A stretch of 42,133 bases of DNA from Deltaproteobacteria bacterium (lineage in GTDB: Bacteria > Desulfobacterota > DSM-4660 > Desulfatiglandales > HGW-15): positions 1 to 42,133 of the forward strand of contig JAFGDF010000325.1 of assembly GCA_016932235.1 (NCBI GenBank). Reading direction: 5' to 3'. Positions 1 to 10,693 of the stretch are shown one piece after another. Made by a program: the position numbers and the translations under genes. Numbering within the stretch: the stretch's first letter is position 1; every line of letters begins with the position of its first letter. The notes beneath the pieces are model-generated. The model had not been told where the DNA came from, ran no database searches, and saw only the letters and a program-made list of their open reading frames with translations.

Positions 1-24
1 ACGATCTGAGAAGGTATCCGCCCG

Positions 25-156
25 CCTGGCATGCACCTTACGCTATTAATTTGCTACCCGGGTCTTCGCCGTTCAAAAAGGCCCCCCGTACCGTGATCCT
101 GAGACCGCAGGGCGCTATTTTCATGCATTGTGGAGGCCCGGAGGACCATGAGTGTT
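25..156 (-). repeat. Dispersed repeat, copy 1 (inverse orientation to copy 2 at 18839-18968)
   Basis: This 132-bp stretch reads as the reverse complement of 18839-18968. Two long blocks are identical in the copies: 22 bases beginning CCTGGCATGCACC (25-46) and 24 bases containing CTACCCGGGTCTTCG (50-73). The ends ATTTTCATGCAT and CATGAGTGTT are also shared. By eye about four fifths of positions match, with two single-base gaps. No coding capacity is apparent. The window begins only 24 bases before it, so the element may extend further left. Its nature (mobile remnant or structured RNA) is not recognised. Confidence 0.8.
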
Positions 157-294
157 CAGTATGGATCTTAAAATTTTAGGAATGTTAAATCAAGCGCCAA
201 TGAATAATAATTTTGATCAGCGATTGTGGATCCCCCGGTCAAGTTAATCCGGGAAATGACAGGTAAAAAGAGAGACTTGGTCATTCTGTACTTA

Positions 295-368
295 CCCGCC
301 TCGGGCGGGAAGGCAATCCGCCAAAGGCGGATAAACACCGCAGAACCTACCCCTGCGAAGGCAGGGGT
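295..368. repeat. Cluster of three short perfect hairpins in the UPF0182 upstream region
   Basis: Three palindromes follow each other: CCCGCC/GGCGGG (295-309, 3-base loop), ATCCGCC/GGCGGAT (316-332, 3-base loop) and ACCCCTGC/GCAGGGGT (349-368, GAAG loop). This resembles REP-type extragenic palindromes. The rest of 157-491 shows no gene; a minus-strand reading frame over 168-395 translates these palindromes and is not credible. The upstream boundary of the UPF0182 promoter lies here, but no clear -35/-10 pair was found. Confidence 0.6.
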
Positions 369-491
369 GACATCTTTATAATGGATCAGGGACATTAAAA
401 ACTCCTTGCATTAAATATCTTTACCGCCTATGATCCATGCGCATAGAGAGGATTTTATCAATATTAAACATTTTTTCCGGAGTTTTGCACT

Positions 492-3353
492 ATGAACATT
501 AAAAGATTACTGATCCTGCTGGGAATTATAGCCGTCATTATACTATGGGCCATCATATCTGTATACCCGAACTGGCTTTGGTTCTGTAACCTGAATTTTT
601 CCCCGGTCTTCTGGACAATGGTGCTGGGCAAATTCGGTCTCGCAACTGTGATATGGCTTTTTATGATAATAATCCTCTTTGCCAACCTTTACACGGCCCA
701 GCGGTTTTACCCATCAAATGAAGACCGAACGGCATATATCGGGGAAATGCCGGTCTCCGGCAGAACGCTTGATACGTTTCTCATCGCTGTTATCCTGGTG
801 GTAAGCCTCCTGATCGCATCAAGGGGCTCGGCGCAGTGGGACATGGTTCTTAGTTATTTCAGACAACAACCCTTTGACGGTAACGACCCCATCTTCAATA
901 AGAATATAGGGTTCTATGTCTTCTCCCTTCCTTTCTATTTATTTATAAGGGAGGAATTAATGGTTCTTTTCCTGTTTGCGGGACTGGTGACCATTGTATG
1001 GTATTTCAAAGATGGCGGGCTACAGATAATCGGCGAATTCGCGGAAACCCAGGATAAACCGCTTTCATTTCCCAAGTTTAAAATCTCCAAACAAATCGGC
1101 AGCCATCTATTGATACTTTGCGGCATTATCGTTCTTCTGATCGCATGGGGTTATCATCTTAAGATCTATGGTATTCTCTATTCAACTCACGGTCCGGCAT
1201 TCGGCGCGAGCTTTACCGATATCATTATAAGGAAACCGGTCTTCAGGATCCTGACTATTTTGTCCATATTATTCGGACTTTTTATTCTATACAACGCTTT
1301 CAAAATAAATATCAGGCATCTCACCATAAGCGGAATCATTTGGGTCGCGGCAATCATCATACTGCCGAATGGACTGCCTATACTGTTTCAAAAACTTATT
1401 GTAAAGCCCAATGAACTGGCAAGGGAATCAACCTATATTGACTATAATATTAAATATACAAGAAACGCCTACAATCTGAACAATATCAAAGAAGTTGATT
1501 TTGAAGTCAGCAACACACTCGGAACCAAAGATATTGAGAATAATGACACAACGATTCAGAACATAAGGGTCTGGGATGAACAACCCATTACAAAGACATA
1601 CAGGCAGATTCAGGCCATCAGGCTGTATTATGACTTCAATAATATTGACGTGGACAGGTATGTAATAAATAACCAGTACAGGCAGGTAATGCTTTCGGCA
1701 AGGGAGCTTATTGTAAATCAGCTCCCTCCACAGGCAAAGACCTGGGTAAACAGGCACCTTATCTATACACATGGATACGGTGTTGCCATGAGCCCCGTGA
1801 ATGAAATAACCACCGAAGGTCTTCCAAACCTTATAATAAAAGATCTCCCGCCGGTCGCAACCGATAAATGCCTTGAAATTAATCATCCTGAGATCTACTT
1901 CGGAGAAAGGACTGATGATTATGTCCTTATCAGGACAAATACCAAGGAGTTCGATTACGCTAAGGGTGACCTAAATGAATACACCTACTACGAGGGAAAA
2001 GGCGGTGTCCCTATAGACTCATTTTTAAAGAGGATTCTCTTTGCCATTGAGTTTCTGGATCCCCAGATACTCTTCACGACTTATCTCAATCCGGAAAGCA
2101 GGATTATGTTCAACCGCCGTATCGACACGAGAGTGATAGCGATAGCCCCATTCCTGTCCTATGATAAGGATCCATACATAGTTGTATCCGGAGGAAAGCT
2201 TTTCTGGATACAGGACGCATACACTACCTCTAATATGTATCCATATTCAAAGCGATCCTCAAGCCCTTTCAGAAACAGTGGGCTTAACTATATCAGAAAT
2301 TCCGTCAAGGTTGTCATCGATGCCTATAACGGAGATGTTTCCTATTATCTCATCGATGAAGAAGACCCGGTTATTAAAACATATTCCAGGATATTTCCCG
2401 ATCTTTTTAGACCTTTTGACGAGATGCCGGATGACCTGAAGAAACACGTTCGATATCCAAGAGATCTCTTTGACATTCAGGTGAACGCGTACGCTGCTTA
2501 TCATATGCAAAACGCCCAGGTATTCTATAACCAGGAAGACCTTTGGGAGATCCCGGACGAGATGTATGGGGATAACCGCTTGAAGATGAAACCTTATTAT
2601 ATTATCATAAAGCTTCCTGAGTCGGATAAGGAAGAGTTTCTGTTTATGCTGCCTTTCACCCCCTCAAATAAAGATAACATGATAGGATGGCTCGCGGCCA
2701 GAAGTGATCTCCCGAACTATGGCAAGCTCCTCGTCTATAAGCTTCCCAAAGAAAAACTGGTTTACGGCCCGATGCAGATTGAAGCAAGAGTTAACCAGCA
2801 GACGGAAATATCAAGAGAATTCAGTCTCTGGGACCAGAGAGGTTCAAGGGTTATAAGGGGTAATCTTATGGCCATACCCATTAATGATTCTTTCCTTTAT
2901 GTCGAACCCATTTACCTGGAGGCGAAACAGGAAGTCCAGGAAACGGCGCCTGTTTCAACCCGTCAGCCTGGAGGAGGACTTTTTGGCAGGAAACAACCGG
3001 GAACGGAAACTCCTAAGCCGACCGGTAAAGCCATACCTAGAACCGCTGCCCTGCCGGAACTGAAAAGGGTCATCGTCGCCCTTGGCAACAGGGTGGCCAT
3101 GGAAGAAACACTTGAATCGGCCATTAACAAGGTGCTGGAGATAGAAACCGTTTTGAAAAAAGAAGAACCTCCTCTTCAACCGGAATATAAAAAATCAGGA
3201 GTGGTATCTGATCTTGGGATGACTGCGCTTGATCATTACAACAGGGCAAAGGATTTTCTGCGCGCAGGGGACTGGGCCGGATACGGGGAAGAACTCGAAA
3301 AGCTTGAAAATATATTGATAGAGTTATCAGAAAAGAACCAGGATGGTAATTAG
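492..3353 (+). CDS. UPF0182 family integral membrane protein
   Basis: A 953-residue protein matching the UPF0182 (COG1615) family in length and architecture. The first about 320 residues hold several strongly hydrophobic segments, starting with a signal-anchor-like helix at residues 5-27 and followed by helices near 37-64, 90-110, 140-170, 205-225, 250-270 and 280-305. The remaining about 600 residues form a large, probably extracytoplasmic domain. Near the C-terminus a Pro/Gly-rich linker (about residues 810-850) precedes the conserved tail that begins LPELKRVIVALGNR. The start is set by CGGAG eight to twelve bases before ATG 492. No function is established for the family. It stands alone, convergent with guaA across a short AT-rich hairpin. 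Family assignment is confident. Confidence 0.9.
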   Translation: MNIKRLLILLGIIAVIILWAIISVYPNWLWFCNLNFSPVFWTMVLGKFGLATVIWLFMIIILFANLYTAQRFYPSNEDRTAYIGEMPVSGRTLDTFLIAVILVVSLLIASRGSAQWDMVLSYFRQQPFDGNDPIFNKNIGFYVFSLPFYLFIREELMVLFLFAGLVTIVWYFKDGGLQIIGEFAETQDKPLSFPKFKISKQIGSHLLILCGIIVLLIAWGYHLKIYGILYSTHGPAFGASFTDIIIRKPVFRILTILSILFGLFILYNAFKINIRHLTISGIIWVAAIIILPNGLPILFQKLIVKPNELARESTYIDYNIKYTRNAYNLNNIKEVDFEVSNTLGTKDIENNDTTIQNIRVWDEQPITKTYRQIQAIRLYYDFNNIDVDRYVINNQYRQVMLSARELIVNQLPPQAKTWVNRHLIYTHGYGVAMSPVNEITTEGLPNLIIKDLPPVATDKCLEINHPEIYFGERTDDYVLIRTNTKEFDYAKGDLNEYTYYEGKGGVPIDSFLKRILFAIEFLDPQILFTTYLNPESRIMFNRRIDTRVIAIAPFLSYDKDPYIVVSGGKLFWIQDAYTTSNMYPYSKRSSSPFRNSGLNYIRNSVKVVIDAYNGDVSYYLIDEEDPVIKTYSRIFPDLFRPFDEMPDDLKKHVRYPRDLFDIQVNAYAAYHMQNAQVFYNQEDLWEIPDEMYGDNRLKMKPYYIIIKLPESDKEEFLFMLPFTPSNKDNMIGWLAARSDLPNYGKLLVYKLPKEKLVYGPMQIEARVNQQTEISREFSLWDQRGSRVIRGNLMAIPINDSFLYVEPIYLEAKQEVQETAPVSTRQPGGGLFGRKQPGTETPKPTGKAIPRTAALPELKRVIVALGNRVAMEETLESAINKVLEIETVLKKEEPPLQPEYKKSGVVSDLGMTALDHYNRAKDFLRAGDWAGYGEELEKLENILIELSEKNQDGN

Positions 3354-3361
3354 TGGATCAA

Positions 3362-3387
3362 AATAAAATTTCGTAAGAAATTTTATT
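3362..3387. terminator. AT-rich hairpin between convergent UPF0182 and guaA
   Basis: Perfect 11-bp inverted repeat AATAAAATTTC/GAAATTTTATT with a GTAA tetraloop, between the UPF0182 stop (3353) and the guaA stop (3383-3385), which lies inside the right arm. Position and symmetry suit a bidirectional terminator. The stem is AT-rich and has no separate long T-tract, so termination is an inference. Confidence 0.5.
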
Positions 3388-4938
3388 CCCACTCAATGGT
3401 GCTTGGTGGTTTTGAGGATATGTCATAAACAACCCTGTTCACGCCCTTGACATTATTGATAATCCTGTTGGATATTCTCGCCATAACCTCGTATGGGATC
3501 CGGCTCCAGTCGGCTGTCATGGCATCGAGGCTGTCCACCACCCTTATGGCGATAACATTTTCATAGGTCCTTTCATCGCCCATCACTCCGACTGTCCTGA
3601 CCGGCAGAAGCACGGCGAAAGACTGCCAGACTTTCTCATATAAATCAGCTTTTCTCATTTCCTCAAGCAGAATCGTATCTGCCGCCCTGACTATTTCGAG
3701 CCTGTCATAAGTAATCTCCCCCAGTATCCTGACGGCCAGCCCGGGCCCCGGAAACGGCTGTCTCCATACAAGTTCCCTCGGGAGCCCAAGTTCCACGCCT
3801 ACCTGCCTTACCTCATCTTTAAAAAGCTCCCTCAGCGGTTCGATGAGCTCAAGCATCATTACTTCCGGGAGCCCTCCGACATTATGGTGACTCTTAATAG
3901 TAGCCGAAGGTCCTTTAAATGAAACACTCTCAATCACATCGGGATACAAGGTCCCCTGGGCAAGATATTTCGCCTTGCCCATCTCTTTCGCCTTTTCTTC
4001 AAAAACCGAAATGAACTCCCTGCCGATAATCTTTCTTTTCTCCTCGGGATCGGCCACACCGCCAAGCTTTTCCAGAAAACGTTTCGATGCATCCACAAGA
4101 CTGATTTTCATCCTGTATCTGTCGCTGAAGAGATCCATAACCTCCTTGCACTCACCCTTCCGTAAAAGTCCGTTATCTACGAAGACGCAGGACAGCTTAT
4201 CACCTATAGCCTCTTGAAGCAAAGCTGCCGTGACTGAGGAATCAACGCCGCCGGAGAGTCCGCATATCACCCTGTCCTCTCCTGTCCGTTCCCTGATGTC
4301 CCTGATGGTCTCGCGCACAAAGGAGGCCATGGTCCAGGATGGCTTGCAACTGCATATCCTGAAAAGAAAATTGTTTAATATTTTAATGCCGTTTGGAGTA
4401 TGTGCCACTTCAGGATGAAATTGAACACCGAACAACCTTCTTGAATCATCCACAATAGCCGCCACCGGGCTGTTACCGCTCTTCGCAATAACGCGAAATC
4501 CTCCGGGCAGGCGGTCAATTCGATCACCGTGACTCATCCACACATTCTCCGGTTCGTCGATGTTGAAACCATAAAAGAGATCCCTGTTATCCTGGATCTG
4601 GATAGTGGCGTTACCGTATTCGCGGTCTTCAGCCTTTGTCACAAACCCGCCTAAAACATGGGCCATGTATTGCATTCCGTAGCATATACCCAGCACGGGC
4701 AAATCAAGCTCGAGGATCTCCCTGTCGGCAAGAGGCGCTTCCTTATCATAAATACTGGACGGTCCCCCGGACAGAATAATACCATCGGGCGAAAACCTTC
4801 GAATCTTCTTCAGGCTGATATTGTAAGGATGGATTTCACAATAGACCTGAGATTCTCTTATCCTCCTTGCAATAAGCTGCGTATACTGAGATCCGAAATC
4901 AAGTATCAGTATCTTGTATTCATAGATGTTTCCCATCA

Positions 4939-4939
<1 letters not shown>
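3383..4939 (-). CDS. guaA: GMP synthase (glutamine-hydrolysing)
   Basis: Converts XMP to GMP using ATP and glutamine, the last step of guanine nucleotide synthesis. At 518 residues it has the normal two-domain length. The N-terminal class I glutamine amidotransferase domain shows the nucleophile elbow GICYGMQ (Cys86) and the FHPE dyad near residue 176. The ATP-pyrophosphatase domain carries the P-loop SGGVDSS around residues 230-236, and the dimerisation domain ends in PPSTIEWE. The start codon overlaps the guaB stop in a TAATG arrangement, so the two are translationally coupled. Two consecutive ATG codons begin the frame; either 4939 or 4936 could be used. Confidence 0.97.
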
Positions 4940-6952
<2,013 letters not shown>

Positions 6953-7546
6953 ATGGCCAGAAAATTATTAGGGTTTGTTTTCGCCTTGCTGTCCGTGATA
7001 TTTTTATCAGGATGCGGATATAACACGATGCAGAGGTATGAAGAGGCCGTCTTTAAGGCCTGGGGAGATGTGGAATCCAATCTGCAGCGCCGGGCCGATC
7101 TTATTCCCAATCTGGTTGAAGTCGTAAAAGGCTACGCGGCTCATGAAAAAGAAACGCTTGAGGGCGTTATAGAGGCGCGATCCAAGGCTACTTCAATCAA
7201 TTTGTCAGCTAATGATCTGGGCAATCCCGCAGCCATGGAACAGTTCAGGCAGGCCCAGGGTGAACTCTCTTCAGCATTGGCCAGACTAATGGTGGTTGTG
7301 GAACGATACCCCGATCTTAAGGCAAACCAGAACTTTCTGGATCTTCAAAACCAGCTGGAAGGGACTGAGAACCGCATCAATGTCGCCCGCCAGAGATATA
7401 ACCAAGCCGTTGAACAATTCAACTATGCGATCCGTAAATTTCCCAACAGCTTGACCAACAGTCTTTTGCTCCACCTGGATCGAAAAGAATATTTCAAGTT
7501 GGAAGAATCTTCCAAAGAGGTGCCCAAGATCAAATTCACAGAATGA
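6953..7546 (+). CDS. LemA family lipoprotein
   Basis: A 197-residue LemA-family protein with a helical-bundle fold. The N-terminus [21 protein letters not shown] is a lipoprotein signal with lipobox L-S-G-C, so it is probably membrane-anchored by lipidated Cys21. Conserved LemA features follow: [39 protein letters not shown] and the tail motif [17 protein letters not shown]. The start at 6953 is chosen over an in-frame start 45 bases upstream because GGAGGTGTCT precedes it and the signal peptide begins there. It is first in an operon with two TPM-domain genes, a common pairing for LemA. The molecular function is not established. Confidence 0.92.
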   Translation: MARKLLGFVFALLSVIFLSGCGYNTMQRYEEAVFKAWGDVESNLQRRADLIPNLVEVVKGYAAHEKETLEGVIEARSKATSINLSANDLGNPAAMEQFRQAQGELSSALARLMVVVERYPDLKANQNFLDLQNQLEGTENRINVARQRYNQAVEQFNYAIRKFPNSLTNSLLLHLDRKEYFKLEESSKEVPKIKFTE

Positions 7547-7570
7547 TCCCCATAGGATATATTTAAAAAA

Positions 7571-8470
7571 ATGATCACGAGCAAAATAACCTTCAAGATA
7601 ATATTTTTATGGGTCATCGCTTTTATAGTACTTTTTAATTTGGCCCCGTCTTACTGCCTGGATGTTCCCGTACTGAAGGGTCACGTGAACGATTACGCTG
7701 ATATACTGTCTCATTCCAGCGAACAGCAAATTGAGGTCTTCCTCAGCGGTCTGGAACAGTCAGACTCTACTCAGATAGTGGTGCTTACGATACCGTCTCT
7801 TGAGGGTGAAGACCTTGAGGAATTCTCCATTAGAGTTGTTGATGAATGGAAAATCGGGCAAAAGGGTCTGGACAACGGTGCAATGCTCCTGATCGCCAAA
7901 AATGACCGCAAGCTAAGAATAGAGGTTGGATACGGCCTTGAAGGATCTTTGACAGACCTTATGTCGGGCCAGATAATAAGAAATATTATTACGCCTCAGT
8001 TCAAATCAGGCAATTTTGAAAAGGGTGTGATCGACGGTGTACACGCTATGGCCCAGGTTGTTCGGGGAGAATTCAATGCTGACGATGCAAAGCCGCTCAC
8101 ACCCCGGACATCCTCCAGACGGACTGATTTCTCCTTTCTGATTGTACTGGTCTTCCTTATAAACATGGTCGGGAGACTCCGAAAGCCTCTTGGCGCCCTT
8201 GCCGGTGGTGTTTTTTTCCCTATAATGGGAGCGATGCTATTTAATCCAGGGCTTATGGTTCTGCTTGCGCTTATTCCTATTGGAATAATCGCGGGCCTCT
8301 TTCTAAGCCTTTTCGGCGGTCCTCTGACTTTTGGCGCCTCACATGCCCGCGGTTCCTCAAGAGGGGGCGGTCACTGGCTCGGAGGATTCTCAGGCGGCGG
8401 AGGAGGATTCGGAGGATTCTCAGGCGGCGGCGGAGGATTCGGCGGGGGAGGATCTTCCGGAGGCTGGTAA
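7571..8470 (+). CDS. TPM-domain membrane protein with Gly-rich tail (YgcG-like)
   Basis: A 299-residue protein with a signal peptide (hydrophobic residues about 9-28), then a TPM domain (about 33-155) starting VNDYADILSHSSEQQIEVFL and containing IRVVDEWKIGQKGLDNGAMLLIAKNDRKLRIEVGYG, the hallmark stretch of the family. Two or three hydrophobic segments lie at about 185-255, and the C-terminus is Gly/Ser-rich, ending GGGGSSGGW. TPM proteins are exported or membrane-bound, and some act as phosphatases or in photosystem repair in plants; the bacterial role is unclear. It lies 24 bp after lemA and 21 bp before a second TPM gene, consistent with one operon. Confidence 0.9.
   Translation: MITSKITFKIIFLWVIAFIVLFNLAPSYCLDVPVLKGHVNDYADILSHSSEQQIEVFLSGLEQSDSTQIVVLTIPSLEGEDLEEFSIRVVDEWKIGQKGLDNGAMLLIAKNDRKLRIEVGYGLEGSLTDLMSGQIIRNIITPQFKSGNFEKGVIDGVHAMAQVVRGEFNADDAKPLTPRTSSRRTDFSFLIVLVFLINMVGRLRKPLGALAGGVFFPIMGAMLFNPGLMVLLALIPIGIIAGLFLSLFGGPLTFGASHARGSSRGGGHWLGGFSGGGGGFGGFSGGGGGFGGGGSSGGW
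8381..8440 (+). repeat. 30-bp tandem duplication encoding the Gly-rich tail
   Basis: Two adjacent 30-bp units (8381-8410, 8411-8440) beginning GGAGGATTCTCAGGCGGCGG differ at one base. Each encodes ten residues of the Gly/Phe/Ser tail. The repeat stays in frame, so it is a coding low-complexity expansion. Confidence 0.85.
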
Positions 8471-8491
8471 AAGAATCATGGATGAAATATT

Positions 8492-9148
8492 ATGAAAAAT
8501 CTCGTTAAGAATTTTCTAACTGATGACGATCAAGAGAAAATTATCGATTCCGTTAAACAGGTGGAACATAGTACATCCGGTGAAATCGTGCCCACGGTAG
8601 TTTCCTGCAGTTACCACTATCCAATGTCGGACGTCATAGGTGGTTTTGTATTAGCGCTTCCCCTTTCTTTGATTTTAACCCATTTTATAGGCGGCTGGCT
8701 CTGGATCGGAACCCAGAACATGTGGCTGTTTCTGGGGATAATGACCGTTTTATTTATCTTCTTTCACCGGTTCGTTAAACATGTCCTGTGCCTGAAAAGA
8801 CTGTTTATTTCAAAAAGAGAAATCGATGAAGAAGTGGAAGAAGCCGCCCTCGTAAGCTTTTTCAATGAAGGACTATATCGAACCCGCGATAAGACGGGTG
8901 TTTTACTTTTTATTTCCGTATTTGAACATCGCGTTTGGGTCCTGGCGGACAGCGGTATAAACGAAAAAGTTGCCATAGGGCAATGGGATAAAATTGTCAA
9001 TAGCATTCTTGAAGGGATAAAACAAAAGAGACAGGCAGATGCGATCTGTCAGGCGATAAAAGAGATTGGTAAAATCCTGGAAGAGCATTTTCCTGCAAAG
9101 GCCGATGACAGGAATGAATTGAAGGACCTGATTATAGAACACGATTAG
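8492..9148 (+). CDS. TPM-domain membrane protein (second copy)
   Basis: A 218-residue protein with a TPM domain split by a membrane hairpin. Residues 1-45 (LTDDDQEKIIDSVKQVEHSTSGEIVP) begin the domain, two hydrophobic segments lie at about 50-70 and 75-95, and the rest resumes with LVSFFNEGLYRTRDKTGVLLFISVFEHRVWVLADSGIN. There is no cleavable signal peptide, and the acidic C-terminus is probably cytoplasmic. It is the last gene of the lemA-TPM-TPM operon and ends 2 bp from the convergent MFS gene with no visible terminator between. The ribosome binding site is weak. Function unknown beyond the domain. Confidence 0.85.
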   Translation: MKNLVKNFLTDDDQEKIIDSVKQVEHSTSGEIVPTVVSCSYHYPMSDVIGGFVLALPLSLILTHFIGGWLWIGTQNMWLFLGIMTVLFIFFHRFVKHVLCLKRLFISKREIDEEVEEAALVSFFNEGLYRTRDKTGVLLFISVFEHRVWVLADSGINEKVAIGQWDKIVNSILEGIKQKRQADAICQAIKEIGKILEEHFPAKADDRNELKDLIIEHD

Positions 9149-9150
9149 AA

Positions 9151-10431
9151 TTAAACGCTCACTTTTTCTTCTTTCACAAAATACAGCAAAATCCCCCCGA
9201 TCAGGAACAGCGCGGATATTGAAGCGAGGCTTATTCTTGACGATACATCGCTTGAATAACCTATGGTTCTCACAAAAAGCCCTACCCCACCCATGAGAAC
9301 AGGCCCTAAGACTACGGCGAATTTGCCGAGCATATTGTAAAACCCAAAGAATTCCGCTGTCCGTTCCACAGGAATCATCCTTGCATAAAAAGACCTGCTC
9401 AATGCCTGAACACCCCCCTGTACCAAACCTATTATTATGGCAAGGATATAAAATTCCATCCTGTTTTCCATGAAGGCACCCCAGATCGAGATGATAAGAT
9501 ATATCGCAACTGCCGTCAAAATAGAATTTTTTGTTCCAATCCTTCCTGCCAGCCAGCCAAATCCCAGAGCTGCCGGAAAGCCGACAAATTGAACCAGTAA
9601 AAGGGCTGATATAAGATCTTTTGAACTGAATCCAATAGATATCCCATAGGCTACAGCCATGCGAATAATGGTATCCACTCCGTCAATATACAACCAATAA
9701 GCAACAAGAAAAAGAAAAACACCCCTGAGATGCCTCGCATGCTGAATTGTCTGGCCTAACTGCCTGACTCCCCTAAGTGTGGCATCTCGCCATGATACGG
9801 TCCTGTCGCCTTCTGATTCATGAATAAAAAGGAAAGCGGGCACAGAAAAGACAGCCCACCACAGGCCAACGGAAAGGAATGAAAACCTGACCGCTTCGCC
9901 GGTGTCCGAAAATCCGAATACAGAGGGGCTCAATGTCATCCAGACATTCAGGGCCAGTAGTAGTCCCCCTCCCAGGTACCCCAGGGAAAACCCGAGCGAG
10001 GACACAAAATCCACTTTCTTTTCAGACGCGACTACTTTTATCAGAGAGTCATAAAATATATTTCCACCTGAAAAACCGATAACACCTAACACATAATAAA
10101 CCGCCGCGATAAGCCAGCTACCTTTTGAGATCATATACATCCCAGATGTCGCTAGAACTCCGACAACCATGAAAAACATTAGGAATTTTTTTCTTGATTC
10201 TCCCTTGTCGGCGATAGCCCCCAACAGCGGGGCCATGACGGCAACCAGTACGCCACCCACAGAATTCGCGACTCCAAGCCTGGCAGTGCTTAATGTCTGG
10301 TCAATACCGGCGCACCAGAATTCTTTAAAGAACACAGGGAACATACCTGCCATGACTGTTGTGGCAAAAGCGGAATTGGCCCAGTCATAAAGGCTCCACC
10401 CTAAAATTGCTTTTGTGTCATCAGCTTGCAT
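9151..10431 (-). CDS. MFS transporter, UMF1 (Atg22-like) family
   Basis: A 426-residue, roughly 12-helix major facilitator. The N-terminal WSLYDWANSAFATTVMAGMFPVFFKEFW is the diagnostic opening of the UMF1/Atg22-like family. The A-loop motif appears as GAIADKGESRKKFL between helices 2 and 3, and LSRSFYARMIPVERTAEFFGFYNMLGKFAVVLGP is typical of the C-terminal half. The inner-membrane substrate is unknown; family members have been linked to amino-acid or peptide efflux. A ribosome binding site AAGGGAAG precedes the ATG. It is a single gene, divergent from AOR across about 260 bp. Confidence 0.9.
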   Translation of the reverse strand: MQADDTKAILGWSLYDWANSAFATTVMAGMFPVFFKEFWCAGIDQTLSTARLGVANSVGGVLVAVMAPLLGAIADKGESRKKFLMFFMVVGVLATSGMYMISKGSWLIAAVYYVLGVIGFSGGNIFYDSLIKVVASEKKVDFVSSLGFSLGYLGGGLLLALNVWMTLSPSVFGFSDTGEAVRFSFLSVGLWWAVFSVPAFLFIHESEGDRTVSWRDATLRGVRQLGQTIQHARHLRGVFLFLVAYWLYIDGVDTIIRMAVAYGISIGFSSKDLISALLLVQFVGFPAALGFGWLAGRIGTKNSILTAVAIYLIISIWGAFMENRMEFYILAIIIGLVQGGVQALSRSFYARMIPVERTAEFFGFYNMLGKFAVVLGPVLMGGVGLFVRTIGYSSDVSSRISLASISALFLIGGILLYFVKEEKVSV

Positions 10432-10693
10432 GTCTTCCCTTTAATATCAGGCTTTAAGATATAGGCTGCTATAATTTGCGTTATTTAATCAGGTAAGTCC
10501 AGTCTTTAATACTATAATGGGTGTGTGCGCCCTTCATTTTCAGTCTTTGATAGGCAATAATTTATCAGAATACTTTTAAGTGGCCTTTTTCAGGGTCTTT
10601 ACCTGAAGTTAATTGCTGCTGAGATTTATTCATTTGACAACTCCTGGTATCTGTTAGAGATTTGGATATTACATCGAAGGGGATTATTTGATA

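Noticed and set aside
168..395. Minus-strand reading frame of 75 codons near the window start
   Set aside because: It translates the palindrome cluster at 295-368 and has no ribosome binding site; the protein pattern is that of translated repeats.
1428..1886. Minus-strand 152-codon frame within UPF0182
   Set aside because: Antisense to a well-supported gene, no ribosome binding site, Cys/Tyr-rich composition typical of shadows.
8381..8440. Possible CRISPR-like or satellite repeat
   Set aside because: Only two adjacent 30-bp units with no spacers, in frame in a Gly-rich coding tail.
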